Assembly (NCBI GenBank): GCA_934667795.1
Contig: CAKUMP010000073.1
Location: 1-9,753 of the forward strand
From: an uncultured Chthoniobacterales bacterium
GTDB taxonomy: Bacteria; Verrucomicrobiota; Verrucomicrobiia; Chthoniobacterales; CAKUMP01
DNA: 9,753 nt
Direction: 5' to 3'
Position numbers and translations under genes: made by a program. The notes beneath the pieces are model-generated. The model worked only from the letters and a program-made list of their open reading frames with translations. It was not told the origin of the DNA and ran no database searches. This document shows, piece after piece, positions 1 through 6,589 of the stretch; the stretch's first letter is position 1; every line of letters begins with the position of its first letter.

Positions 1-492
1 AATCAGGACTCCGATATCGGCTTTTCCGGAAGTGATTGCATTATAAACGTCATCGAATGGAACGGCGATGATATCCAGATCCCGACTTTCTGCAAAGATC
101 TGGAGCGAGAGGTAAGCGCTGGTCATGAGTCCGGGGACCGCAATTTTTTTTGTCTGGATCCACTTGCGGATTGTATCGAAATCGGCATTTTCCGGGAGGC
201 CATCGGTGGATTTGGCGACAATGAGGGGACCATATCCGTCGCCCATACTGGCACCGGAAGGGAGGAGTGCATATTGATCGAGAACGTATGCGTAAGCGTG
301 AATAGAAATGGCGCTGATATGGAGTTCCCCTTTTTTTGCGCGTTCGTTAAGCGTCTGGATATCCTGAAGGGTGTGTTCGAAGTCATAACCCATGGTATCG
401 ATTTTATGTTCTGCGAGCCCATAAAACATGAAAGCATCATCTGCGTCGGGGGAGTGACCGAGAGTAAAAACAGGAGTTTTAGCAGTATTCAT
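1..492 (-). CDS. mqnD: 1,4-dihydroxy-6-naphthoate synthase MqnD, N-terminal part (cut by the left edge)
   Basis: MqnD converts cyclic dehypoxanthinyl futalosine to 1,4-dihydroxy-6-naphthoate in the futalosine route to menaquinone, in the cytoplasm. The frame is open from the ATG at 490-492 to the window edge, giving the first 164 residues of a family that is normally about 270-290 long. The N-terminus reads TLGHSPDADDAFMFYGL (residues 10-26), close to the MqnD signature (GHSPDPDDAFMFYAL in many members), which separates it from its paralogue MqnA. Further typical blocks are the ELHISAISIHAYAYV stretch (about 56-70) and VPGLMTSAYLSLQIF (about 119-133), expected of the periplasmic-binding-protein-like fold used by MqnD. 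There is no clear Shine-Dalgarno before the ATG. The nuclease-like gene lies 75 bases upstream on the same strand. The remaining C-terminal residues are outside the window. Family assignment is confident; the function follows from family knowledge. Confidence 0.88.
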   Translation of the reverse strand, partial: MNTAKTPVFTLGHSPDADDAFMFYGLAEHKIDTMGYDFEHTLQDIQTLNERAKKGELHISAISIHAYAYVLDQYALLPSGASMGDGYGPLIVAKSTDGLPENADFDTIRKWIQTKKIAVPGLMTSAYLSLQIFAESRDLDIIAVPFDDVYNAITSGKADIGVLI

Positions 493-499
493 AGCGTAC

Positions 500-528
500 T
501 TAATGGGATATATCCGGGGGTTCGTCAA
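500..528 (-). promoter_or_regulatory. Candidate sigma70-like promoter for mqnD
   Basis: On the minus strand, TTGACG (523-528) is followed by a 17-base spacer and CATTAA (500-505). The -35 box matches 5 of 6 consensus bases but the -10 box only 3 of 6. A perfect 10-base palindrome, GGATATATCC (506-515), lies in the spacer. If used, this promoter would start the transcript almost at the ATG (about 493), giving a leaderless mRNA, consistent with the missing Shine-Dalgarno. The match is weak and the gene could instead be read from the upstream nuclease-like gene. Confidence 0.25.
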
Positions 529-567
529 CCTTCATTGGTAAAATTGGGTAAATACAGGTTGGGAAGT

Positions 568-1545
568 CTATTGAGGAGGGGTTAAGGCGAGGGTATGCAG
601 GGTGCCGGGAAAAGATTGAAGATTGGTGATTGTGAAGGGGAGGATATGTGAAAGTTCTGTGCAGGCATTGGCATCTGCATCGGGAAGCAGGAGAATGCAT
701 TGCGCAGGAGGAAGAGCAAGACGTCGGGCCGTTCTGGCGAGACGGCTGATATGTGGCTGAAAGTCACCGGATTTTGTTTCGACCCACAGAAGTTGCTGGT
801 TGAGCTGGAGCAGGAAATCCAGCTCGCAATACTCTCCATTCGAAAACTGGATTTTGGCATTGGGCAGGATTTCAAAAAGGATGGAAGACTGGGTGGAAGA
901 TTCCAGTTCGGCGTGAACATGATGAATTGTAAAGGAGGTCCAGGCTTCGAGCCACCTGCCGCAAAAGAAGAGTTGCGCAGCAGGAAGTCGAGAGGTGGTG
1001 ATACGAAGGGATGGCTGATGGGATTTGATGTGACGGAAATTTTTCAAAAATGCGAGACGATGAAGTTCTCCGCAGAAGCGAAGAAGGATTTCGGCTTCGT
1101 CGTCGGAATACGGCTGAAGAAACTCTGTGAAAGTGGCACCGGTCTGCATACTTCGCCGGATTTTCTGAAGAATCACGCGCAGGAGGGGGTAATGATGAGC
1201 GAGCATCAGGGCAACTGGAAAAACAGGGGAATCTTCCGGGGTATGGTTTTGTGAGTAGCGCAGGGTCAGATTTTTTTGTTGAAAGAAGACCGCAAGGGTG
1301 AGTGGGATTTGTGGGATGGGAGGGAGAGACGTCGTTTCAGAAAGAACAGCGCTTTCCTGGATGCGAGGAGATGTTTCCTTGTTCGGCAGGCGGGATTGCA
1401 GGTTGTCCGTTCTGGTGAGGGCATGCGTTTCCTGGTTTTTAAAGGGGAGAGTGGTCAAACCAGAGTGTTTGTGCAAAAATGTGGAAATTTCCTGCAAGGT
1501 TGCGGAAATCTCCTCAAGCAGGGAGCAAGTACGATCTGTATTCAT
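568..1545 (-). CDS. Putative PD-(D/E)XK nuclease resembling the Card1/DUF1887 family, without a CARF domain
   Basis: This 325-residue protein is not one I recognise by name. Its C-terminal third shows a restriction-endonuclease-like signature: FFCGRWLEAW (193-202), then CELDFLL (240-246), then LLWVETKSG (252-260). E200, D243 and the E256-x-K258 pair are spaced as in PD-(D/E)XK enzymes. The GxWLE...ELDxLL...ExK layout resembles the nuclease domain of Card1/Can2-type proteins (DUF1887). Residues about 110-185 are predicted helical and could match the winged-helix linker of that family. Card1 proteins carry an N-terminal CARF sensor for cyclic oligoadenylate. Here the first 80 residues are instead a short amphipathic helix (about 8-27) and a polar Ser/Thr/Pro-rich stretch. 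There is no signal peptide or membrane segment. It lies 75 bases upstream of mqnD and is divergent from pyk. No CRISPR or cas gene is visible. DNA or RNA cleavage is inferred only from the motif. Confidence 0.7.
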   Translation of the reverse strand: MNTDRTCSLLEEISATLQEISTFLHKHSGLTTLPFKNQETHALTRTDNLQSRLPNKETSPRIQESAVLSETTSLPPIPQIPLTLAVFFQQKNLTLRYSQNHTPEDSPVFPVALMLAHHYPLLRVILQKIRRSMQTGATFTEFLQPYSDDEAEILLRFCGELHRLAFLKNFRHIKSHQPSLRITTSRLPAAQLFFCGRWLEAWTSFTIHHVHAELESSTQSSILFEILPNAKIQFSNGEYCELDFLLQLNQQLLWVETKSGDFQPHISRLARTARRLALPPAQCILLLPDADANACTELSHILPFTITNLQSFPGTLHTLALTPPQ

Positions 1546-1578
1546 GAATTTGGGGATTAATAATTGGGGAGTTTACCC

Positions 1579-1603
1579 GCAGAAATCATCTTTTCTGCTT
1601 TTT
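1579..1603 (+). terminator. Terminator-like hairpin in the pyk-nuclease divergent region
   Basis: GCAGAAA (1579-1585) and TTTCTGC (1592-1598) form a perfect 7-bp stem with a 6-base loop, followed on the plus strand by five T residues (1599-1603). This has the shape of a weak intrinsic terminator for plus-strand transcription, yet no plus-strand gene ends here. It could stop antisense transcription of the nuclease gene before it reaches pyk, or be an operator-like inverted repeat upstream of the nuclease start. Only three of the seven pairs are G-C. Confidence 0.3.
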
Positions 1604-1752
1604 GGTAAAACATATCGCTACCAGCATGAAAACCACTTCGAAAAAGAACAAGGTAAATCTTGGCAAAAAAAAAGTTTTTGGAAACGGAAGTGTGCAAAAT
1701 TAATTTTATTGTATGAATCGAAGCGAAGATTGTGTCAGGAAATAAGTTTCAG

Positions 1753-1780
1753 TTGATCTTGAGAATGGATCAGGCATACT
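1753..1780 (+). promoter_or_regulatory. Candidate promoter for pyk, overlapping an inverted repeat
   Basis: TTGATC (1753-1758), a 16-base spacer and CATACT (1775-1780) make a modest sigma70-like match (4 of 6 in each box). The inverted repeat TGATC-N9-GATCA (1754-1772) overlaps the -35 box and spacer and could be an operator. Initiation would leave only a few bases before the ATG at 1791. An alternative, TTGGAA-N17-TAATTT at 1678-1706, would give a longer leader. Neither is decisive. Confidence 0.25.
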
Positions 1781-1790
1781 TTGCAGAAAT

Positions 1791-3242
1791 ATGACTATGG
1801 GGACACATTATGAGACGGCAATAAAAAAGCGTACCAGGATTGTGGCGACATTGGGGCCAGCTTCCGAGAATCCGGATACTTTACGGGATATGATGCTGGC
1901 AGGGCTGGATGTGGTCCGAATTAATTTTTCGCATGCGCAACACGAACATGTGACGGATGTGGTGCAGATGGTGAGAAAAGTGGCGCGCCAGACCGGCACG
2001 CAGATTGCGATCCTGGGAGATTTGCGCGGGCCACGGATTCGTGTGGGCGAGGTGGAAGGCGGGACGATTCCATTGAATGCAGGAAGCCGGATCATGTTGA
2101 CTCCCAGACAGGTGACAGGTTCACCTGATATGGTCAGCATTTCGTTTCCTGAACTCGCAAAAGACCTCGAAGTGGGATCCATTTTGCTTCTGGATGATGG
2201 AAATCTGGAGTTACGGGTAGCAGATTTGACGAGTAAGGGAGATATCCGCTGTGATATTGTGCGTGGGGGATTTTTATCCAGTCGGCGGGGGATAAATGTG
2301 CCCGGACGGAAGGTCAGTTTACCTCCTTTATCGAAAAAAGATCTGGCGGATGTGGATTTTTGTTTGCTGCATGATTTTGATTTTCTGGCGCAGTCGTTCG
2401 TGCAGACATCGGAAGATATCCGGCAGTTAAATCAGTATATTGCCAGTAAAGGTGGAGATATTCCGGTGATCGCGAAGATCGAGAATCTGAGTTCGATCAA
2501 CGATATTGAAAACATTGTCCAGGAAGCTTATGGGGTGATGGTGGCACGTGGAGATATGGCGCTGGAAGTAAGCCTGCAGGATGTTCCCATTGCACAAAAA
2601 AGAATTATTTCTGCCTGTCGCCGGGCAGGACGTCCGGTGATTACCGCAACCCAGATGCTGGAAAGCATGACCACAAGCCATAAACCCACCCGTGCGGAGG
2701 TAGCGGACGTGGCAAATGCGGTGCTGGATGGAAGTGATGCCATTATGCTCTCAGGAGAGTCTGCGATTGGAAAACATCCTGCCCTGGTGATTGCCACGAT
2801 GGCGCAAATCGCCAGCCGCACAGAAGAATCCTGGTGGAAAGAAGAATTGCCAAAACCTCCTCCTGTCGTTTCTTCCGCAGATATCAGCCAGACGGTCTCC
2901 GATGCGACTTCCTGGACTGCCCAACGGCTGGGCGCATCCACGATGATCACATACACCACCTCCGGGCGTACCGCACGAACGATCTCGAGTCATCGACCCA
3001 ATATTCCGATTTTAGCACTGACTTCCTCCCCGCGCACATTGAATCGGCTTTGTTTATCCTGGGGGGTAAAAACGCGCCTGATTGAATCGCTGCGTGGAAC
3101 GGCCCACATGGTACATGTGGCATTTCGTGAAGCAGTGGATTCAGGTCTGGCCAAAAAAGGAGATATCATCACGATCACCGCCGGAACACCATTTGGCCAT
3201 GCAGGTTCGACAAACCTCCTGAAAGTCGAACGCATCGTGTAG
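1791..3242 (+). CDS. pyk: Pyruvate kinase
   Basis: Pyruvate kinase transfers phosphate from phosphoenolpyruvate to ADP, giving pyruvate and ATP, the last step of glycolysis. The 483-residue length is normal. The barrel begins with TRIVATLGPAS (15-25) and R43 in VVRINFSH, a substrate-binding arginine. GDLRGPRIRVG (76-86) opens the B domain, and NVPGRKVSLPPLSKKDL (169-185) closes it. IAKIEN (227-232) holds the catalytic K229 and the metal ligand E231. ARGDMALEV (252-260) holds D255, and TATQMLESM (285-293) and IMLSGESAIGKHP (318-330) are classical. The C-terminal domain has TTSGRTARTISSHRP (389-403), the phosphate/effector loop region. Slightly unusual are AYGVMVARGDMALE, where most family members have a DG before the MVARGD and LGVE after it. 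ATG 1791 and ATG 1797 are both possible starts; neither has a clear Shine-Dalgarno. It probably heads a unit with the two genes downstream. Confidence 0.96.
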   Translation: MTMGTHYETAIKKRTRIVATLGPASENPDTLRDMMLAGLDVVRINFSHAQHEHVTDVVQMVRKVARQTGTQIAILGDLRGPRIRVGEVEGGTIPLNAGSRIMLTPRQVTGSPDMVSISFPELAKDLEVGSILLLDDGNLELRVADLTSKGDIRCDIVRGGFLSSRRGINVPGRKVSLPPLSKKDLADVDFCLLHDFDFLAQSFVQTSEDIRQLNQYIASKGGDIPVIAKIENLSSINDIENIVQEAYGVMVARGDMALEVSLQDVPIAQKRIISACRRAGRPVITATQMLESMTTSHKPTRAEVADVANAVLDGSDAIMLSGESAIGKHPALVIATMAQIASRTEESWWKEELPKPPPVVSSADISQTVSDATSWTAQRLGASTMITYTTSGRTARTISSHRPNIPILALTSSPRTLNRLCLSWGVKTRLIESLRGTAHMVHVAFREAVDSGLAKKGDIITITAGTPFGHAGSTNLLKVERIV

Positions 3243-3268
3243 GAGTGCGGTGACACGTCACCGCTCTC
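3243..3268 (+). other. Strong hairpin directly after the pyk stop codon
   Basis: Starting on the base after the TAG, GAG-T-GCGGTGA (3243-3253) pairs with TCACCGC-T-CTC (3258-3268) around a CACG loop. This gives a perfect, GC-rich 7-bp stem extended by 3 bp across a T-T mismatch. No T-run follows directly (the next five-T run begins about 20 bases later), so it is not a canonical intrinsic terminator. It may protect the pyk 3' end or partly separate pyk expression from the downstream genes. A dyad-symmetric protein-binding site is also possible. Confidence 0.6.
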
Positions 3269-3309
3269 AGGAAAATCACAACATCGCATTTTTAGATTGA
3301 GAGAATTTT

Positions 3310-3340
3310 AAGGAGGGATAAGGTAATGGATTATGAATGA
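3310..3340 (+). promoter_or_regulatory. Strong Shine-Dalgarno and four-codon mini-ORF overlapping the aminopeptidase start
   Basis: AAGGAGG (3310-3316) is the best ribosome-binding site in the window. It lies 9 bases before an ATG at 3326 that opens a mini-ORF of four codons (Met-Asp-Tyr-Glu, stop TGA at 3338-3340). The aminopeptidase ATG at 3333 lies inside this mini-ORF in another frame, 16 bases from the AAGGAGG but 9 bases from a weaker AAGG (3320-3323). Either ribosomes use the weaker site, or they start on the mini-ORF and re-initiate. Confidence 0.5.
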
Positions 3341-4430
3341 TCCACGTTATCAGGAATTGGCAGAGGTACTTACGGGATACTCCACACGGTTACGGGCAGG
3401 CGAGAAAGTTTTAATTGATGCGTATGACCTTCCTGACCAGATGGTGATCGAGCTGATCCGTGCGGTTCGTAAGCGGAAAGCGATTCCGGTGGTAGAGCTG
3501 CACCAGAGCCGGGTAAGTCGGGAACTGGCATTGAAAGCAACCGAGGAGCAATACGATCTTTTAGCGGAACTGGGATTGGCCCAGATGAAAAAGATGGATG
3601 CGTATATTGCGGTGAGGGGGAGTCATAACATTACGGAACTTTCGGATGTCCCTGCGAAGCAATTACAGATGGTAAGCGGGAAGATGAGGAAGGTGCTGGA
3701 CCATCGGGTGGGGAAAACCAAATGGGTGGTGCTGCGCTGGCCAACTCCTTCGATGGCACAGAGTGCCGGAATGAGCACAGAAGCTTTCGAAGACATGTTT
3801 TTCAAGGTATGCACCTGGGATTATGGCCGTTTGCTCCCGGTGATGAAAAAACTGAAAGCCCTGATGGACAAAACCGATCACGTGCACATCAAGGGACCGG
3901 GCACCGATCTGCAGTTCAGTATCAAAGGGATTCCCAGTATCGTTTGCGGAGGCGAGCATAATATTCCGGATGGAGAAGTTTTCACCGCACCGGTCCGGGA
4001 TTCTGTCCAGGGGAAAGTCACCTTCAATGCCCCGACCATTTATCAGGGAACGGCATTTGATCAAGTATGTCTGGAATTCGAAGATGGCAAGATCGTGAAA
4101 GCAACCAGTAATGAAACCAGAAAACTGAATGCGATTCTGGATTCAGATGAAGGCGCGCGTTATATCGGAGAGTTTGCCATTGGGTTCAATCCGTACATTT
4201 TACATCCAATGCGGGATATTTTATTTGATGAGAAAATTGCCGGATCTTTCCATTTCACACCTGGTCAGGCGTATGAAATCGCGGATAACGGAAATCGGAG
4301 CCGGATCCACTGGGATCTTGTCAATATTCAACGAAAAGACTACGGCGGGGGAGAAATCTGGTTTGATGGAAAATTGATCCGGAAAAATGGCCTGTTCCTG
4401 CCTCCGGCATTGAAAAAACTGAATCCATAA
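3333..4430 (+). CDS. M29-family metallo-aminopeptidase (AmpS/PepS/aminopeptidase T type)
   Basis: M29 aminopeptidases are cytoplasmic, two-metal enzymes that remove N-terminal residues from peptides. The 365-residue length is slightly short of the usual 370-410 range. The C-terminal catalytic half shows the family blocks in order: GGEHNIPDGEVFTAPVRDS (206-224), with E208/E215 candidate ligands; GEFAIGFNPYI (279-289), with E280; FDEKIAGSFHFTPG (298-311), with E300 and H307; and RIHWDLV (324-330), with H326 and D328. These match the Glu, Glu, Glu, His, His-x-Asp pattern of metal ligands known in the family, though I cannot align them exactly by eye. The N-terminal half has the expected alpha/beta fold start, GEKVLIDAYDLPDQMVIELI (23-42). 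There is no signal peptide. The gene follows pyk by 90 bases and precedes the alkaline phosphatase by 9 bases, so the latter pair is probably translated from one mRNA. Substrate preference cannot be read from sequence. Confidence 0.92.
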   Translation: MNDPRYQELAEVLTGYSTRLRAGEKVLIDAYDLPDQMVIELIRAVRKRKAIPVVELHQSRVSRELALKATEEQYDLLAELGLAQMKKMDAYIAVRGSHNITELSDVPAKQLQMVSGKMRKVLDHRVGKTKWVVLRWPTPSMAQSAGMSTEAFEDMFFKVCTWDYGRLLPVMKKLKALMDKTDHVHIKGPGTDLQFSIKGIPSIVCGGEHNIPDGEVFTAPVRDSVQGKVTFNAPTIYQGTAFDQVCLEFEDGKIVKATSNETRKLNAILDSDEGARYIGEFAIGFNPYILHPMRDILFDEKIAGSFHFTPGQAYEIADNGNRSRIHWDLVNIQRKDYGGGEIWFDGKLIRKNGLFLPPALKKLNP

Positions 4431-4439
4431 GAGGATAAA

Positions 4440-5798
4440 ATGATGAAAAAACGGCTGATGGCCTGGTTGACGGGTGGGGTGGTGAGCGGAGCACTTTTTT
4501 TTGTTAATACGGGGATTACGTTTGCGGAAAGTGCGGAGAGTCCAGACAACAAAAACGCTTTATCCGGCATTGTAGTGGTCATTGGCGATGGGGTTTCGAC
4601 GGAATTGTTGACGGTATCGAGGGTGTACCATCATGGCGCGACCGGGAAATTACATTTGGAGACATTTCCAAATGCGGCGCTGGTGCGAACCTGGTCGGCA
4701 AATAATGTGGTGACCGATTCTGCGGCGGGAGCAACTGCGATTGCCCGGGGGGTGAAAGCGGTAAATGGCTGTGTAGGAGTTGGAAAAGAGGGTGGGGAAT
4801 TTATTCCGAGCTTGATTGATCTGGCCAAGAAACAAGGCTGGAACACGGGCGTGGTGAGCGATGATGAAATCCCGGGCGCAACCCCGGCTTCTTTTATTGC
4901 CGAACATGGAAAACGAAAAGACTATGCCATTATTGCATCAAAAGCAGTCGAAGCAATGGGGCCGCGGGTGGATTTGGTTTTTGGCGGAGGAAGAGCCTGG
5001 TTTGAACCGGTAGAGGGGTTTGATTATAAGAGTCAAAGTGTGGAAATCGTGGAGGAAACCCAAAAGAAACTGACAGAAAAAAACGTTTCTGTGTTTCGGG
5101 ACTGGAAAGAATTCAAAGAGCGTACAGAGGCCGGTGCGGTTACATTTCCTGTGCTGGGCGTATTCCATGACGGCGTTTTCCCTTACATAGCCGATGGAGA
5201 AAGGGCACCTCGCTTGGTGGAAATGGTGGAACTCGCATGGGAGCTGTTATCCAAAGACGGTAAGCCGGTCATGCTGGTGGTGGAAGCAAGCCTTCCGGAT
5301 AAAGCGTCGCATGGAAATCAGGCAAAACGTGCTGTGATGGAAGTTGCTGAAATGGATGCGGTTCTCGAACGCGTGGATCAGTTGCTAGATGAAAATGGGT
5401 TGATCTTGGCGACGACCGATCACAGTACAGGGGGGCCTGTTTTCAATGGGTATCTGCCACTGACATCCAAAGGGGAAATTGTTTTGAAAGAAAATCCTGT
5501 GACCGGAATTTCTTCCGTAACCTGGGGGACCGGCCCCGGAGGCGAATTCAGTGAAGATAATTTCTGGAAACTCAAAGAACGTCGCACGCCCTGGGTTGAA
5601 GACAAAGAGAGTCCACAATACGCCCAGCCTGCTGCCGTTTACACCCCGTCCGCCATGCATTCAGGCGGAGACGTCTGGGCTGTCGGACGCGGTCCCGGTA
5701 GCGAAAAACTCCGCGGTTTTATCGAAAACACCGATATTTATCGCATCGTAGAAGAAGCCTTAAACTCAGCAATACCCTCTACGACCGCGCAGCCTTGA
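4440..5798 (+). CDS. Secreted alkaline phosphatase (PhoA superfamily)
   Basis: This enzyme hydrolyses phosphate monoesters outside the cytoplasm. A signal peptide is clear: a basic MMKKR start, a hydrophobic core (about 8-27) and probable cleavage after TFA (residue 29). The mature part carries the complete active site of the alkaline phosphatase fold: the metal ligand D50 in VVVIGDG; VTDSAAGATA (91-100), with the nucleophile S94; ATPASF (147-152), with T148; E282, D287 and H291 in VVEASLPDKASHG; TTDHSTGG (325-332), with D327 and H328; and H407 in MHSGGDVWAVGRGPG. Length (452) is typical. GAGG (4431-4434) lies 5 bases from ATG 4440 and 8 bases from ATG 4443, so the second ATG may be the true start. 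No cysteine pair like that of E. coli PhoA is obvious. The gene ends 20 bases inside the convergent tpiA. Role in phosphate supply is inferred; no Pho box was recognised. Confidence 0.93.
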   Translation: MMKKRLMAWLTGGVVSGALFFVNTGITFAESAESPDNKNALSGIVVVIGDGVSTELLTVSRVYHHGATGKLHLETFPNAALVRTWSANNVVTDSAAGATAIARGVKAVNGCVGVGKEGGEFIPSLIDLAKKQGWNTGVVSDDEIPGATPASFIAEHGKRKDYAIIASKAVEAMGPRVDLVFGGGRAWFEPVEGFDYKSQSVEIVEETQKKLTEKNVSVFRDWKEFKERTEAGAVTFPVLGVFHDGVFPYIADGERAPRLVEMVELAWELLSKDGKPVMLVVEASLPDKASHGNQAKRAVMEVAEMDAVLERVDQLLDENGLILATTDHSTGGPVFNGYLPLTSKGEIVLKENPVTGISSVTWGTGPGGEFSEDNFWKLKERRTPWVEDKESPQYAQPAAVYTPSAMHSGGDVWAVGRGPGSEKLRGFIENTDIYRIVEEALNSAIPSTTAQP

Positions 5799-6537
5799 TA
5801 ATTTCGCTGAAGGAGCGAGGTTCAAGACTTGCCCCACCGACGAGGGCGCCATCAATATCAGGCTGAGCCAGGAGGTCAGCGGCATTGGCGGGTTTTACGC
5901 TGCCCCCATATTGAATACGGACTTTAGCGGCTGCGTCTCCGGCGATCGTCGTCAGGATTTCACGAATTTTTGCATGGGCGTCCTGAGCCTGTTCGGGCGT
6001 TGCATTACGCCCGGTTCCAATTGCCCAGACGGGCTCGTAGGCGAGCACGAGTTCATCAAATTTGTTTTCAGGAAAAGCCACCAGACCTTCTGTGAGCTGT
6101 GTTTTCAGCACTGCATCCAATTGTCCTGCATCCCGTTCGGCAAGGGTTTCTCCCACACAAAGAATCGGACGCAGTTTTGCTTCCAATGCTGCCAGCACCT
6201 TCCGATTAATCGTCGTGTTATCTTCATGAAAAAGTGTCCGACGTTCGCTGTGTCCTAAAATGACATAACGCACATAAAACTCGCGCAACATAATAGCGGA
6301 GATTTCTCCCGTGAATGCTCCATTGGGAGCCGCATGCATGTTTTGTGCAGCCAGCTTGATATTTTGTACATCCGCAAGCGCCTGCGCCGCCGCAGGGATC
6401 GCTGTAAATGGTGGCGCAATCACAATGTCCACGTCATTTGAATCCCCAACTTCCAATCGAAAATCAGATAGAAAATCACGTGTTTCCTGTTCGGTCATGT
6501 GCATTTTCCAGTTGGCGGCAATAATCGGTTTTCTCAT
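5779..6537 (-). CDS. tpiA: Triose-phosphate isomerase
   Basis: TpiA interconverts dihydroxyacetone phosphate and glyceraldehyde 3-phosphate in glycolysis and gluconeogenesis. The 252-residue length is standard. All catalytic parts are present: N9 and K11 in AANWKMH (7-13), H96 in VILGHSERR (92-100), E168 in LAYEPVWAIGTG (165-176), whose end forms flexible loop 6, and the phosphate-binding YGGSVKPANA (210-219) and GALVGGASL (230-238). It is the last gene of the gap-pgk-tpiA series, starting 52 bases after pgk. No Shine-Dalgarno is evident before the ATG. Its TAG stop lies inside the alkaline phosphatase gene, so the two convergent genes share 20 bases and no dedicated terminator can be seen between them. 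Confidence 0.97.
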   Translation of the reverse strand: MRKPIIAANWKMHMTEQETRDFLSDFRLEVGDSNDVDIVIAPPFTAIPAAAQALADVQNIKLAAQNMHAAPNGAFTGEISAIMLREFYVRYVILGHSERRTLFHEDNTTINRKVLAALEAKLRPILCVGETLAERDAGQLDAVLKTQLTEGLVAFPENKFDELVLAYEPVWAIGTGRNATPEQAQDAHAKIREILTTIAGDAAAKVRIQYGGSVKPANAADLLAQPDIDGALVGGASLEPRSFSEIIKAARS

Positions 6538-6589
6538 GTATGGGACAGGATTGAAATTTCAGATAGTGTTGAAATTGTGTTGGGTATTT

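Noticed and set aside
700..1254. Plus-strand open frame of 184 codons opposite the nuclease-like gene
   Set aside because: It is Lys/Gly/Arg-rich without recognisable domain structure, while the opposite strand carries a clear nuclease signature; it is read as an antisense shadow.
568..1545. CRISPR-associated context for the Card1-like protein
   Set aside because: No repeat-spacer array, cas gene or CARF domain is present anywhere in the window.
1298..1756. Plus-strand open frame of 152 codons running into the pyk upstream region
   Set aside because: The composition is unlike a structured protein, it overlaps the start of the minus-strand gene and crosses the AT-rich intergenic region.
5805..5820. 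Small stem TCGCT/AGCGA near the convergent gene ends as a terminator
   Set aside because: It is only 5 bp with no U-run on either strand and lies within the tpiA coding sequence.
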